Program-made: the position numbers and the translations under genes
NCBI RefSeq assembly: GCF_000661955.1
Contig: NZ_CP007597.1
Span: 3,150,755 to 3,214,754 of the forward strand
From: Stenotrophomonas rhizophila
GTDB lineage: Bacteria > Pseudomonadota > Gammaproteobacteria > Xanthomonadales > Xanthomonadaceae
DNA: 64,000 nt
Reading direction: 5' to 3'
In this document: positions 1 through 7,153 of the stretch, in pieces
Layout: every line of letters begins with the position of its first letter
How positions within the stretch are numbered: the first letter of the stretch is position 1
Notes under the pieces: generated by a model
The model's input: only the letters and a program-made list of their open reading frames with translations
Database searches by the model: none
Told to the model about the DNA's origin: nothing

Positions 1-293
1 CCCGCCAGCTTGGCGAACTCGCCGACGCCCTCGGCATGGACCGCACCACCCTCACCCGCAACCTCAAACCCCTCCTCCTCGCCGGCTGGCTCCAGGAACA
101 ACGCGGTCACGACGCCCGCCAACGCCTCATCGCCATCACCCCCGCCGGCAAAGCCGTCCTGCGCCGCGCCCGCCCCCTCTGGCAGCGCGCCCAGGCACAC
201 ATCGAACGCGCCTTCGGCACCCTCCCCACCACCCACCTCAACACCCTCCTCGACCAGCTCGACCACGCCCTCGCGCCTGGAGCCCCCGCATGA
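1..293 (+). CDS. MarR-family transcriptional regulator, 5' end outside window
   Basis: Partial gene: the reading frame is already open at base 3 and ends in TGA at 291-293, so only the C-terminal ~97 residues are seen. The visible part starts in the helix-turn-helix recognition region (QLGELADALGMDRTTLTRNL), runs through a basic wing with a DARQR stretch, and ends in a C-terminal dimerisation helix. This is the usual arrangement of the second half of a MarR winged-helix protein. The downstream MFS gene starts inside this stop codon (ATGA overlap at 290-293), so the two are translationally coupled. A regulator of that transporter is a reasonable inference; the ligand is unknown. The family call is firm from the motif. 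Confidence 0.85.
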   Translation, partial: RQLGELADALGMDRTTLTRNLKPLLLAGWLQEQRGHDARQRLIAITPAGKAVLRRARPLWQRAQAHIERAFGTLPTTHLNTLLDQLDHALAPGAPA

Positions 294-1528
294 ACGCCCA
301 GCCCGCCACCCCGCGCGCCCCGACCATGCACTGGGGCCTGCTCGTCGCCGCCTCCGCCATCCTCATGGTCACCATGGGCGTGCGCCAGACCAGCGGCCTC
401 TACCTCGACCCCATCCACCGCAGCACCGGCGTCAGCATTGTTGAAATCAGCTTCGCCCTCGCCATCGGCCAGTTCGTCTGGGGCGCCGTACAACCCGTGT
501 TCGGCGCCGTGGCCGACCAGCGCGGCGCGCTCCCCGTACTGCTGTTCGGTGGCGTCCTGCTCGCCATCGGGCTCCTGCTGGCCCCCTACCTCACCAGCCC
601 GCTCGGCCTCAGCTTCAGCCTTGGTCTGCTCATGGCCGCCGGTGCCGGCGCCGGCAGTTTCTCCGTACTGATCGGCGCCACCGCGCACCGCCTGCCCGCT
701 GAAAAACGCTCCTTCGCCGCCGGCCTCATCAACGCCGGCGGCTCGCTGGGCCAGTTCGTGTTCGCCCCGCTCGTGCAATGGATCATCAGCAGCGCCGGCT
801 GGGCCCGCGCCATGTTCACCATGGCCGCCATCACCCTGCTCTCGCTCCCCCTGGCCTGGCCCCTGCGCCGCCGTGCCGGCGACCACGCCGCCGGCGCCAG
901 CAGCGACGAGGACGGCGGCCTTCGCGCACAGCTGCGCCTGGCCGTGCGCGACCGCAGCTACTGGTGCCTGCACCTGGGCTTCTTCACCTGCGGCCTGCAC
1001 ATCGCCTTTCTGGTCACCCACCTGCCCGGCGAAATCGCCCTGTGCGGGCTGTCGCCCACCGTCGCCTCCACCTCGATCGCGCTGATCGGCCTGTTCAACA
1101 TCGCCGGCAGCCTCATCGTGGGCGCGCTCGGCCAGCGCTACCGCATGAAGTACCTGCTGTTCTGGATGTACGCCAGTCGCGCGGTGATGATCGGCCTGTA
1201 CCTGGTTGCCCCGCCCACCCCGACCACCTTCTACGTGTTCTCCGCCGCGCTCGGCTTCACCTGGCTGGCCACCGTCCCGCCCACCGCCGGCCTGGTCGGC
1301 AAGCTGTTCGGGCCACGCTACCTCGGCACCCTGTTTGGCTTGACCCTGCTCTCGCACCAGCTCGGTGGCTTCTTCGGTGCGTGGCTGGGGGGCGTGGCGC
1401 TGGCCCATTCCGGCAACTACCTGTGGATGTGGTACGCCGACATCGCGCTGGCCGCCATCGCCGCTTTGGTCAACCTGCCGATCCGCGAAGCGCGCTATGG
1501 TTGCCACGGTGTCCCCACCTCCCGTTGA
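290..1528 (+). CDS. MFS transporter, 12-TM
   Basis: The 412-residue inner-membrane protein has about twelve hydrophobic segments. Two halves are joined by a hydrophilic loop around residues 190-215 (RRRAGDHAAGASSDEDGG). The first half carries the MFS-type loop GAVADQRGALPVLL between TM2 and TM3. The layout resembles the oxalate/formate antiporter (OFA) and related anion or monocarboxylate carriers, but I cannot name a substrate. It overlaps the upstream MarR gene by 4 bp (ATGA), so its expression is probably tied to that regulator. The next gene begins 12 bp downstream and may be co-transcribed. Confidence 0.85.
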   Translation: MNAQPATPRAPTMHWGLLVAASAILMVTMGVRQTSGLYLDPIHRSTGVSIVEISFALAIGQFVWGAVQPVFGAVADQRGALPVLLFGGVLLAIGLLLAPYLTSPLGLSFSLGLLMAAGAGAGSFSVLIGATAHRLPAEKRSFAAGLINAGGSLGQFVFAPLVQWIISSAGWARAMFTMAAITLLSLPLAWPLRRRAGDHAAGASSDEDGGLRAQLRLAVRDRSYWCLHLGFFTCGLHIAFLVTHLPGEIALCGLSPTVASTSIALIGLFNIAGSLIVGALGQRYRMKYLLFWMYASRAVMIGLYLVAPPTPTTFYVFSAALGFTWLATVPPTAGLVGKLFGPRYLGTLFGLTLLSHQLGGFFGAWLGGVALAHSGNYLWMWYADIALAAIAALVNLPIREARYGCHGVPTSR

Positions 1529-1540
1529 TGCCGGTGCACG

Positions 1541-1768
1541 ATGACCGAATCCTTCCCTGCCGGTTCACGCCTGGACCGTGACGCGCTGGTCGCGCTCATC
1601 GCGCGCATCCAGGCCGCACCGGGCACCGAACAGGACACCGATGCCGATATCCAGCGGCTGGTGGACGCCGTGCTCGATCCGGACGCGGTGAACTACATCT
1701 TCCATGCGGACCTGTCCGCGCCCCAGATCGCCGATCGGATCCTGCAGTACCGTCCGCGGGTGCTGTGA
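1541..1768 (+). CDS. Colicin/pyocin immunity-like small protein
   Basis: Acidic 75-residue protein. The pattern LVALIARIQAAPGTE, then a helix, then DPDAVNYIFHADLSAPQIADRI and a C-terminal Tyr-Arg-Pro resembles the Im2/Im7/Im9 fold (Colicin_Pyocin family). Members of that family carry a conserved HP..D.I(Y/F).P loop before the last helix and bind and block nuclease bacteriocins. Here His-Pro is replaced by Asp-Pro, and the loop reads YIFHAD. No bacteriocin nuclease gene is adjacent, so this would be an orphan immunity gene or a domesticated paralogue. It starts 12 bp after the MFS stop and is read in the same direction. The family assignment is by eye and moderately confident. Confidence 0.55.
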   Translation: MTESFPAGSRLDRDALVALIARIQAAPGTEQDTDADIQRLVDAVLDPDAVNYIFHADLSAPQIADRILQYRPRVL

Positions 1769-1869
1769 GCTGACACTACCAGGGCGCGCGATCGTCGTAC
1801 CGACGGCTTCACGCCCCGCAGACCTTTCCGCATCCTGCCCCACCCCCGTCTCATCGGCCCCTTCCGTTG

Positions 1870-1885
1870 CGGACATTTTCGTCCG
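1870..1885. promoter_or_regulatory. Palindrome, probable TetR-type operator
   Basis: Perfect 5-bp inverted repeat CGGAC-attttc-GTCCG, ending 10 bp before the ATG of the TetR-family gene. Its position and symmetry suit an autoregulatory operator for the TetR-MFS-HlyD operon. This is inference; no binding data. Confidence 0.5.
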
Positions 1886-1895
1886 AAGATGTCTC

Positions 1896-2462
1896 ATGAC
1901 CTCCCAACGTGCCGATGCGGCTGCCCGCCGCGCCCTCATCCTGGACGCCGCCGATGCGGTGTTCGGCCAGCATGGCGTCACCGCCCCGCTCGACCTGGTG
2001 GTCGAACGTGCGCAGGTCGGCCGCGCCACGCTGTACCGCAATTTCCCCGACCGCACCGCGCTGGTGGAGGCGCTGCTGCAGCGCACGGTGGCCCGCATCA
2101 ACCGCCAGGTGCAGAGCCTGGGCGAACGCGATGATGCCTTGTTCGACGTGCTCGAAAGCATGGCCGCCCGCATCGTGCAGTCGCCGGCGTTGTCGGACTA
2201 CTGGCGCGCGGTGGACCCCGATGACCCGGCCATCAAGGCCGCCCGGCACACCATCTGGGGCCTGCTGGAAGCGCCGATCCAGCGCGCGATCGCCGCCGGC
2301 CTGTGCCGGGCGGACCTGCAGGTGACGGACATTTCACTGATCTCAGGCATGCTGGGAGCCGCGCTGCGTGGCAAATCCCGCGAAGAGCGGGCCAAGCTGG
2401 TGGCGCGCGCCCTGCAGTTGCTGCGTACCGGACTGCAGGGACCCGTCGACGCGGAGGGCTGA
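1896..2462 (+). CDS. TetR-family repressor of the adjacent efflux operon
   Basis: 188-residue protein. The N-terminal helix-turn-helix (residues ~12-55) reads ALILDAADAVFGQHG, then LDLVVERAQVGRATLYRNFP, the standard TetR DNA-binding signature. The C-terminal half is an all-helical ligand and dimer domain typical of small-molecule sensors. I chose the ATG at 1896 because the frame upstream has no TetR-like sequence and because the palindrome at 1870-1885 lies just before it. The stop TGA (2460-2462) shares one base with the ATG of the MFS gene, so it heads an operon with an EmrB-like MFS pump and an EmrA-like adaptor. The inferred role is drug-responsive repression of that pump. Confidence 0.88.
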   Translation: MTSQRADAAARRALILDAADAVFGQHGVTAPLDLVVERAQVGRATLYRNFPDRTALVEALLQRTVARINRQVQSLGERDDALFDVLESMAARIVQSPALSDYWRAVDPDDPAIKAARHTIWGLLEAPIQRAIAAGLCRADLQVTDISLISGMLGAALRGKSREERAKLVARALQLLRTGLQGPVDAEG

Positions 2463-4144
2463 TGGCGCAGTACCTCAAACCGATCCCGGACTGGGAAGAC
2501 CACGAAAAGCCGACCCTGCCCGGCTCGGCGTCGATGCCGTGGCATCCCTGGCACCGGCGCGTGGCCTATGCCGCCGTGGCGCTGCTGGTGGGCATCACCG
2601 GCGGGCTGGGCAATGCGCTGGTCACCGCCAACCTGCCGTTCATGCAGGGCCAGCTCGGCCTGACCCCGGCGCAGGGCAGCTGGCTGGTGGCCGCCTATGC
2701 GATGGTCAATGTCACCGCCAACCTGCTCGCCTTCAAGTTCCGCCAGCAGTACGGCATTCGCCTGTTCGCCGAAATCGGCCTGGGCCTGTATGCCGCGCTG
2801 GCGGTGCTGCACCTGTTCGTGGGCAGCTATGAAACCACCGTGCTGACCCGCGCGGCCAGCGGGTTCGCCGGCGCTGCCTGCAGCACCCTGGGCACGCTGT
2901 ACATGCTGCAGTCGCTGCCGCGCAAATACACCGGCAACCTGCTGGTGATCGGCGTGGGCATCTCGCAGCTGGCCGTGCCGATCGCCTGGCTGGTGTCGCC
3001 GGGGCTGGTGGACACCGGCCAGTGGCACAACCTGTACCTGTTCGAGGCCGGCCTGGCCCTGTGCGCCTTCGCCGCGGTGGTGGTGTTGAAGCTGCCGCCG
3101 GGCGTGCAGATCAAGGCATTCGAGCCGCTGGACTTCCTCACCTTCGCCCTGCTCGCCCCGGCGGTGGGCCTGCTGGTGGTGGTGCTGGCGCAGGGCTACG
3201 TGCGCTGGTGGCTGGACACGCCGTGGCTGGGGTGGGCGCTGGTGGCCTCCGTCGCGCTGGCCACCGCCGGCTTCATCCTCGAGCACTACCGGCGCAACCC
3301 GCTGCTGCAGACGCGCTGGCTGGCCAGCCTGCCGGTGCTGCACTTCATCGTCGGCGCGTTCCTGATCCGCTTTCTCACCACTGAGCAGTCGTACGGCGTG
3401 GTCGGGTTGATGCGCCAGCTGGGCATGGGGCCGGACCAGATGCGCCCGTTGTTCGGGGTGATCCTGGCCGGCGTGGTCACCGGCATCGCGGCCGCCTCGC
3501 TCACCTTCGGCCCCAAGCGCATCATCGCCCAGCTGCTGATGGCCATTCTGCTGCTCGGCAGCGCGGCCCTGCTCGACCAGAGCCGGACCAGCCTGGACCG
3601 CCCGCACGACTTCTACGCCAGCCAGTTCCTGGCGTCGGTGGGTGCCGGCATGTTCATGGGGCCGTTGATCATGCTTGGCATCACCCAGGCATTGAAGCAG
3701 GGTGTGGACCACATGATCACCTTCCTGGTCACCCTGTCGATCACCCAGACCCTGGGCGGGTTGGCCGGCTCGGCGGTGCTGGGCACCTACCAGCTGCACC
3801 GCGAGCAGCTGTATTCCAGCGCACTGGTCAGCCAGCTCGACCCGGCCGACGGTGTGGTCGCACAGCGCCTGAAACAACAACAGCAGCTCTATGCCGGGTT
3901 GATCACCGACCCGGTGCAGCGCAGTGCGCAGGGCACGGCGCAGTTGGCGCTGACTGCCCGCCGCGAAGCCAACGTGCGCGCCTTCAATGATGTGTTCCGG
4001 CTCAGCGGCACGGTCGCGCTGGGCTTCCTGGGCTGGTTGCTGCTGCTATCGGTGCGTACCGCCGTCCTCAAGCAGTGGCGCAAGCGCCACCCTGCCCCCT
4101 CTTCCCCTTCAGTCGCGGCGCCGTTGCCCGCCCCGCCCCGATGA
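2462..4144 (+). CDS. EmrB-like MFS efflux pump (DHA2 family)
   Basis: Inner-membrane drug:H+ antiporter of 560 residues. The length and number of hydrophobic segments fit the 14-TM DHA2 family (EmrB type). The first helices include LVTANLPFMQGQLGLTPAQGSW, a family hallmark in which the substrate-facing TM1 leads to a (T/S)..Q..W pattern. A periplasmic or cytoplasmic loop at ~440-510 is rich in Gln and Arg. The start codon overlaps the stop of the TetR gene, and the stop overlaps the start of the HlyD-family gene. In EmrAB systems this pump works with the HlyD adaptor and an outer-membrane TolC channel. No channel gene lies in this operon. Substrates are unknown. Confidence 0.87.
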   Translation: MAQYLKPIPDWEDHEKPTLPGSASMPWHPWHRRVAYAAVALLVGITGGLGNALVTANLPFMQGQLGLTPAQGSWLVAAYAMVNVTANLLAFKFRQQYGIRLFAEIGLGLYAALAVLHLFVGSYETTVLTRAASGFAGAACSTLGTLYMLQSLPRKYTGNLLVIGVGISQLAVPIAWLVSPGLVDTGQWHNLYLFEAGLALCAFAAVVVLKLPPGVQIKAFEPLDFLTFALLAPAVGLLVVVLAQGYVRWWLDTPWLGWALVASVALATAGFILEHYRRNPLLQTRWLASLPVLHFIVGAFLIRFLTTEQSYGVVGLMRQLGMGPDQMRPLFGVILAGVVTGIAAASLTFGPKRIIAQLLMAILLLGSAALLDQSRTSLDRPHDFYASQFLASVGAGMFMGPLIMLGITQALKQGVDHMITFLVTLSITQTLGGLAGSAVLGTYQLHREQLYSSALVSQLDPADGVVAQRLKQQQQLYAGLITDPVQRSAQGTAQLALTARREANVRAFNDVFRLSGTVALGFLGWLLLLSVRTAVLKQWRKRHPAPSSPSVAAPLPAPPR

Positions 4145-5346
4145 GCCCCCCCATGCCCACGCCCCCGCCCCGCGACGACAGCGCACCCGAGAACGTCAAC
4201 CCGGCCCCGCCGACCGATGCCGCCCCGGCCAGCAGTGCGGCCGCGGCGGGGGCGGTGCCGCCGCCGAGCGCGCCCAAGTACCTCAAGCCGAGCACCCGCA
4301 GCGTGGTGATCATGATCGTGATCGCGCTGCTGGGCATCGCGCTGATCCTGCGCGCGTGGTCGTTGTGGCCGTTCGACAGCACCCGGGTGAGCACCGACAA
4401 CGCCTACGTGCGGGGCCAGATCACCGTGCTGGCGCCGCAGGTCAATGGCTATGTCACCGAGGTGCTGGTCAAGGATTTCCAGCACGTGAAGCAGGGCGAC
4501 CCGCTGGTGCGCGTCGATGACCGCATCTACAAGGAAAAAGTGGCGCAGGCCCAGGCCGACCTGGACAGTGCCAAGGCCGCGCTGGCCAACTCCGACCAGG
4601 CCCAGGCGCAGAACCGCGCGCAGATTGGTGCCGCGCAGGCCAACCTTGTTGCCGGCCAATCGGAGCTGGCGCGGTCACGCACCGAGCTCAAGCGCTATGA
4701 AGCCCTCGCCGCGCAGCAGCTGGTGGCGCTCAGCGACCGCGACAAGCTGCGTACCGGGGCGCAGTCGGCGCAGGCGGCCGTGCTGCAGTCGCAGGCGCAG
4801 ATCCGCATCGCCGAGGAAACGCTGACCTCCACCCAGGTGGCACGCAAGAGTCTGGAAGCCCGCGTGGAAACCGCGCAGGCGCAGCTGGAACTGACCCGGA
4901 TCGACCTGGCCAACACGGTCATCCATGCCCCGCGCGACGGCCAGATCAGCGAAGCCTCAGTGCGCCTGGGCCAGTACGTCACGGCCGGCTCGCAGCTGCT
5001 GTTCCTGGTGCCGGACACGCTGTGGGTGGTGGCCAACTTCAAGGAAGGCCAGACCTGGAAAATGCGCATCGGCCAGCCCGCCTCGTTCAAGGTGGATGCC
5101 TTCGACGGTGAAAAGCTGCACGGGCACATCGAGCAGATCGCCCCGGCCACCGGCTCGGAATTCAGCGTGCTGCGCCCGGACAACGCCAGCGGCAACTTCA
5201 CCAAGGTGGTGCAGCGCCTGCCGATCCGCATTTCCATCGACCCGGACCAGCCGCTGGCCAAGCGGCTGCGCCCGGGCATGTCGGTGGTGGTGAAGGTGGA
5301 TACGGCGGCAGACGGCAGCGATACCGCCGCGGCGGAGCGCCGATGA
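4141..5346 (+). CDS. EmrA-like HlyD-family membrane fusion protein
   Basis: 401-residue periplasmic adaptor. It has a Pro/Ala-rich cytoplasmic N-terminus (1-50), one membrane anchor (~54-72), and the barrel-sandwich entry motif DNAYVRGQITVLAPQVNGYV. A long alpha-helical hairpin (~135-260) is rich in Ala, Gln and Glu. The second lipoyl half follows (TVIHAPRDGQISEASVRLGQ), then a beta-barrel (VVANFKEGQ) and a C-terminal strand ending in RPGMSVVVKV. This order is diagnostic for EmrA/HlyD. I chose the ATG at 4141, which overlaps the pump stop codon; an upstream in-frame extension lies wholly inside the pump gene. It should link the EmrB-like pump to an outer-membrane channel encoded elsewhere. 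Confidence 0.9.
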   Translation: MSPPMPTPPPRDDSAPENVNPAPPTDAAPASSAAAAGAVPPPSAPKYLKPSTRSVVIMIVIALLGIALILRAWSLWPFDSTRVSTDNAYVRGQITVLAPQVNGYVTEVLVKDFQHVKQGDPLVRVDDRIYKEKVAQAQADLDSAKAALANSDQAQAQNRAQIGAAQANLVAGQSELARSRTELKRYEALAAQQLVALSDRDKLRTGAQSAQAAVLQSQAQIRIAEETLTSTQVARKSLEARVETAQAQLELTRIDLANTVIHAPRDGQISEASVRLGQYVTAGSQLLFLVPDTLWVVANFKEGQTWKMRIGQPASFKVDAFDGEKLHGHIEQIAPATGSEFSVLRPDNASGNFTKVVQRLPIRISIDPDQPLAKRLRPGMSVVVKVDTAADGSDTAAAERR

Positions 5347-6074
5347 AGTTCAACGCATTGGCGCAGAAGGCGGCCAAGGGCAGTGCGCCGGCGGCTTACG
5401 GTGGTGCGCTGGAGGTGGAGCAGCTGATCGCCTTCGCCCTCGAACATGGTGCTGCGGGCGCCGACGAAATCGAGCGTCTGTGCGCCCTGCATGGCTGGTT
5501 GGAGGACGGCCTGCTGCCGGATGGCCGTCGCGTGGTGCCGTTCGCGCGATGGGCGACCGCCTGCGCGGCGTACGCGCGCGACGGTGTTGCCGGACTGCGC
5601 GCCCTGCTGGCCGATCCGGTGATGGCCGCCTTCGCAATCGACGTGCTTGAAGCGGTACGCACGCGCGACGCCGTCGCCGAACTGCTTGCCTACTGCGAAC
5701 GTGCCGACTGGCGGGCGAGCGACGCGGACGCAGCGCCGTGGAGGGCGCTGGGTGCGTTGAACCTGCAGCTTTCCTTCGACGACAGTGTGCCGATCGATGC
5801 GACGCTTCAGCATGCGCTGTACGAGACGGCCGTGAAGGCATGGGATGCGACCTCTGTTACGCACCTCAAGGCCGTCTCGCTCTACGCCCTGCGCGGCGCC
5901 CCCGTGGCCGCATCGCTTGCGTGGGTTGATGCGCTGCTCGTGGCGGACCCCGATCTCGTATCCGCCCGCCGGGGCGTCCTGAAATGTCTCACACGCCGCC
6001 TGGATGCGAACTACGCAGCCCCGGACGCCCGGAAGCGGCGTGAGATCGCGAAGGCACGCAGCAGGGCCACCTGA
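5343..6074 (+). CDS. Uncharacterised 243-aa protein, last gene of efflux operon
   Basis: I do not recognise a family. The protein has no signal peptide and no membrane segment. It is rich in Ala and Leu and looks all-helical, with repeated helix-turn-helix-like pairs of ~35 residues (LEVEQLIAFALEHGAAGADEIERL, then DGVAGLRALLADPVMAAFAIDVL) that hint at a HEAT/TPR-like solenoid. The C-terminus is basic (RKRREIAKARSR). The start codon overlaps the adaptor stop by 4 bp (ATGA), so it is almost certainly translated with the efflux genes. Any role in export is inferred only from position. GC3 and codon use match its neighbours, with no sign of recent acquisition. Confidence 0.7.
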   Translation: MKFNALAQKAAKGSAPAAYGGALEVEQLIAFALEHGAAGADEIERLCALHGWLEDGLLPDGRRVVPFARWATACAAYARDGVAGLRALLADPVMAAFAIDVLEAVRTRDAVAELLAYCERADWRASDADAAPWRALGALNLQLSFDDSVPIDATLQHALYETAVKAWDATSVTHLKAVSLYALRGAPVAASLAWVDALLVADPDLVSARRGVLKCLTRRLDANYAAPDARKRREIAKARSRAT

Positions 6075-6261
6075 TCACCGGGGCGGCCAGGCATGGCGTG
6101 GCTCTGCCAAGGGGATGATCGATCCGGGAGATCGCGTAGAAAAGGCTCTTCTCCCATCACCATCAGAGGGGGGCGTCTTTGTTGCAAGGGCGGGTGCCGG
6201 GGTGTGCGGGCGCCGTTTGGATCGGCCGGCGTCTCCGATCGGGCTGGTCGCGAGCGTGAGG

Positions 6262-6360
6262 GCCCCGTAGCAGCCGGTAGGCCCCTGGCGCAAATGTCCC
6301 CCGGCCGCAGGGCGGCCTCCTCCTTTATTTTGCCCAGGAGCCTACCGGCTGCTACGGGGC
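6262..6360. repeat. Composite palindromic element A
   Basis: A perfect 20-bp inverted repeat (6262-6281 with 6341-6360) encloses a 59-bp core. Each arm contains GTAG (6267-6270, and its complement at 6351-6354), the head tetranucleotide of SMAG repeats. The core carries GGCGCAAATGTCC near its left end and CTCCTCCTTTATTTTGCC near its right end. Both stretches recur, inverted, in element B at 6402-6529. It reads as a non-autonomous mobile palindrome or a strong RNA hairpin. Confidence 0.7.
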
Positions 6361-6401
6361 TCGGCTTGCGGTAAGCAGGGGAAGCCAGGCTTTCTGGCCC
6401 T

Positions 6402-6529
6402 GTCGGTGGGTCGGGCGCTGGGGCCCCATGCCCTTGGAGGCGAAATAAAGGAGGAGGTGGCGGCCGCAGGCCGACGCCGGAGGACATTCGCCGGAAAGGG
6501 CATGGGGGCCCAGCGCCCGACCCGCCGAC
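6402..6529. repeat. Composite palindromic element B, inverted relative to A
   Basis: 34-bp inverted repeat with two mismatches (6402-6435 with 6496-6529) around a 60-bp core. The reverse complement of the core contains GGCGAATGTCCTCCGGC and CCTCCTCCTTTATTTCGCC, matching the core of element A. The arms differ completely from those of A, so the two share a core but have unrelated stems. Confidence 0.7.
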
Positions 6530-6630
6530 GGCCGCGCCTGGAAAGCGTCAAGGGGCGTTTCTGCTTGTCCCGCATATGGGCGAAAAACCAAAGAAAAGCC
6601 GCGCAGGGCGCGGCGATTTTTGCAGGGAGC

Positions 6631-6655
6631 GCACCGACCAACGGTCGGTACCTAC
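6631..6655 (-). repeat. SMAG (REP) element overlapping the zur stop
   Basis: On the minus strand: GTAG, then a ~20-nt imperfect hairpin (GTACCGACC-gtt-GGTCGGTGC). The TAG stop of zur (6654-6652) is the last three bases of the GTAG head. Confidence 0.85.
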
Positions 6656-7137
6656 CCGGCGCAGCGCGCGCAGAGGCCGTGCACTTCCAGGGTCTGCGCC
6701 TGCGGCTGGAAGCCCAGCTCCTTGGCGCGCTTTTCCAGCTGGCTCACGATCTCCTTGTCTTCCAGTTCCACCGCACTGTGGCAGCTGTTGCAGATCAGGA
6801 ACGGCACCGAATGCTGCGCGCTGCTGGGATGGTGGCAGGCCACGAACGCGTTGACCGATTCGAGCTTGTGCACGAAACCGTTGGCCATCAGGAAATCCAG
6901 CGCGCGGTACACCGTGGGCGGGGCGTCGGCACCGACGCCCTTGCCGTTGCGCACCCACTCCAGCAGTTCGTAGGCCTTGACCGGCTTGCCGGCCTCGGCG
7001 ATGAGGCGCAGCACGTTGGCGCGGATCGGCGTCAGGCGCAGCCCGCGTTCCGAGCACACGCGTTCCACCACCTTCACGAAGTCGGATGCGTCGTGGACGT
7101 GGTGGTGCGGGGCGGTACAAGCGGATTTGGCAGGCAT
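6652..7137 (-). CDS. zur: Zinc uptake regulator Zur (Fur family)
   Basis: 161-residue Fur-superfamily repressor. Its winged helix covers ~25-95 and includes GLRLTPIRANVLRLI and PPTVYRALDFLMANGFVHKLE. The C-terminal dimerisation domain has two Cys pairs that form the structural zinc site, ICNSCHS (~115) and the terminal CARC. The His-rich N-terminus (APHHHVHDA) and the spacing of the pairs fit Zur better than Fur; Fur usually has HHHDH before CxxC, while here the sequence is ACHHPSSAQH. In the zinc-bound state it should repress zinc-uptake genes. It follows gltX by 16 bp on the same strand and is probably co-transcribed. Its stop codon lies in a SMAG. Confidence 0.85.
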   Translation of the reverse strand: MPAKSACTAPHHHVHDASDFVKVVERVCSERGLRLTPIRANVLRLIAEAGKPVKAYELLEWVRNGKGVGADAPPTVYRALDFLMANGFVHKLESVNAFVACHHPSSAQHSVPFLICNSCHSAVELEDKEIVSQLEKRAKELGFQPQAQTLEVHGLCARCAG

Positions 7138-7153
7138 GCGCGGTCTCCTGTGG

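Larger units (their letters stand above)
6075..6651. other. Non-coding interval rich in palindromes
   Basis: No convincing gene in 577 bases between the efflux operon and zur. It holds two large composite inverted repeats (6262-6360 and 6402-6529) and one SMAG (6631-6655), annotated separately. Short open frames here are interrupted by the palindromes, have no ribosome-binding sites, and read as low-complexity Arg/Pro/Gly strings. Confidence 0.75.

Noticed and set aside
107..1507. Long open frame on the minus strand opposite the MFS gene
   Set aside because: Low-complexity Gly/Ala/Gln/Glu/His composition and no homology-like motif; antisense shadow of a high-GC gene with strong codon bias.
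2198..3880. 560-codon open frame opposite the EmrB-like gene
   Set aside because: Same shadow composition (Gln/His/Arg/Gly-rich); the opposite strand encodes a convincing MFS protein with tight neighbours.
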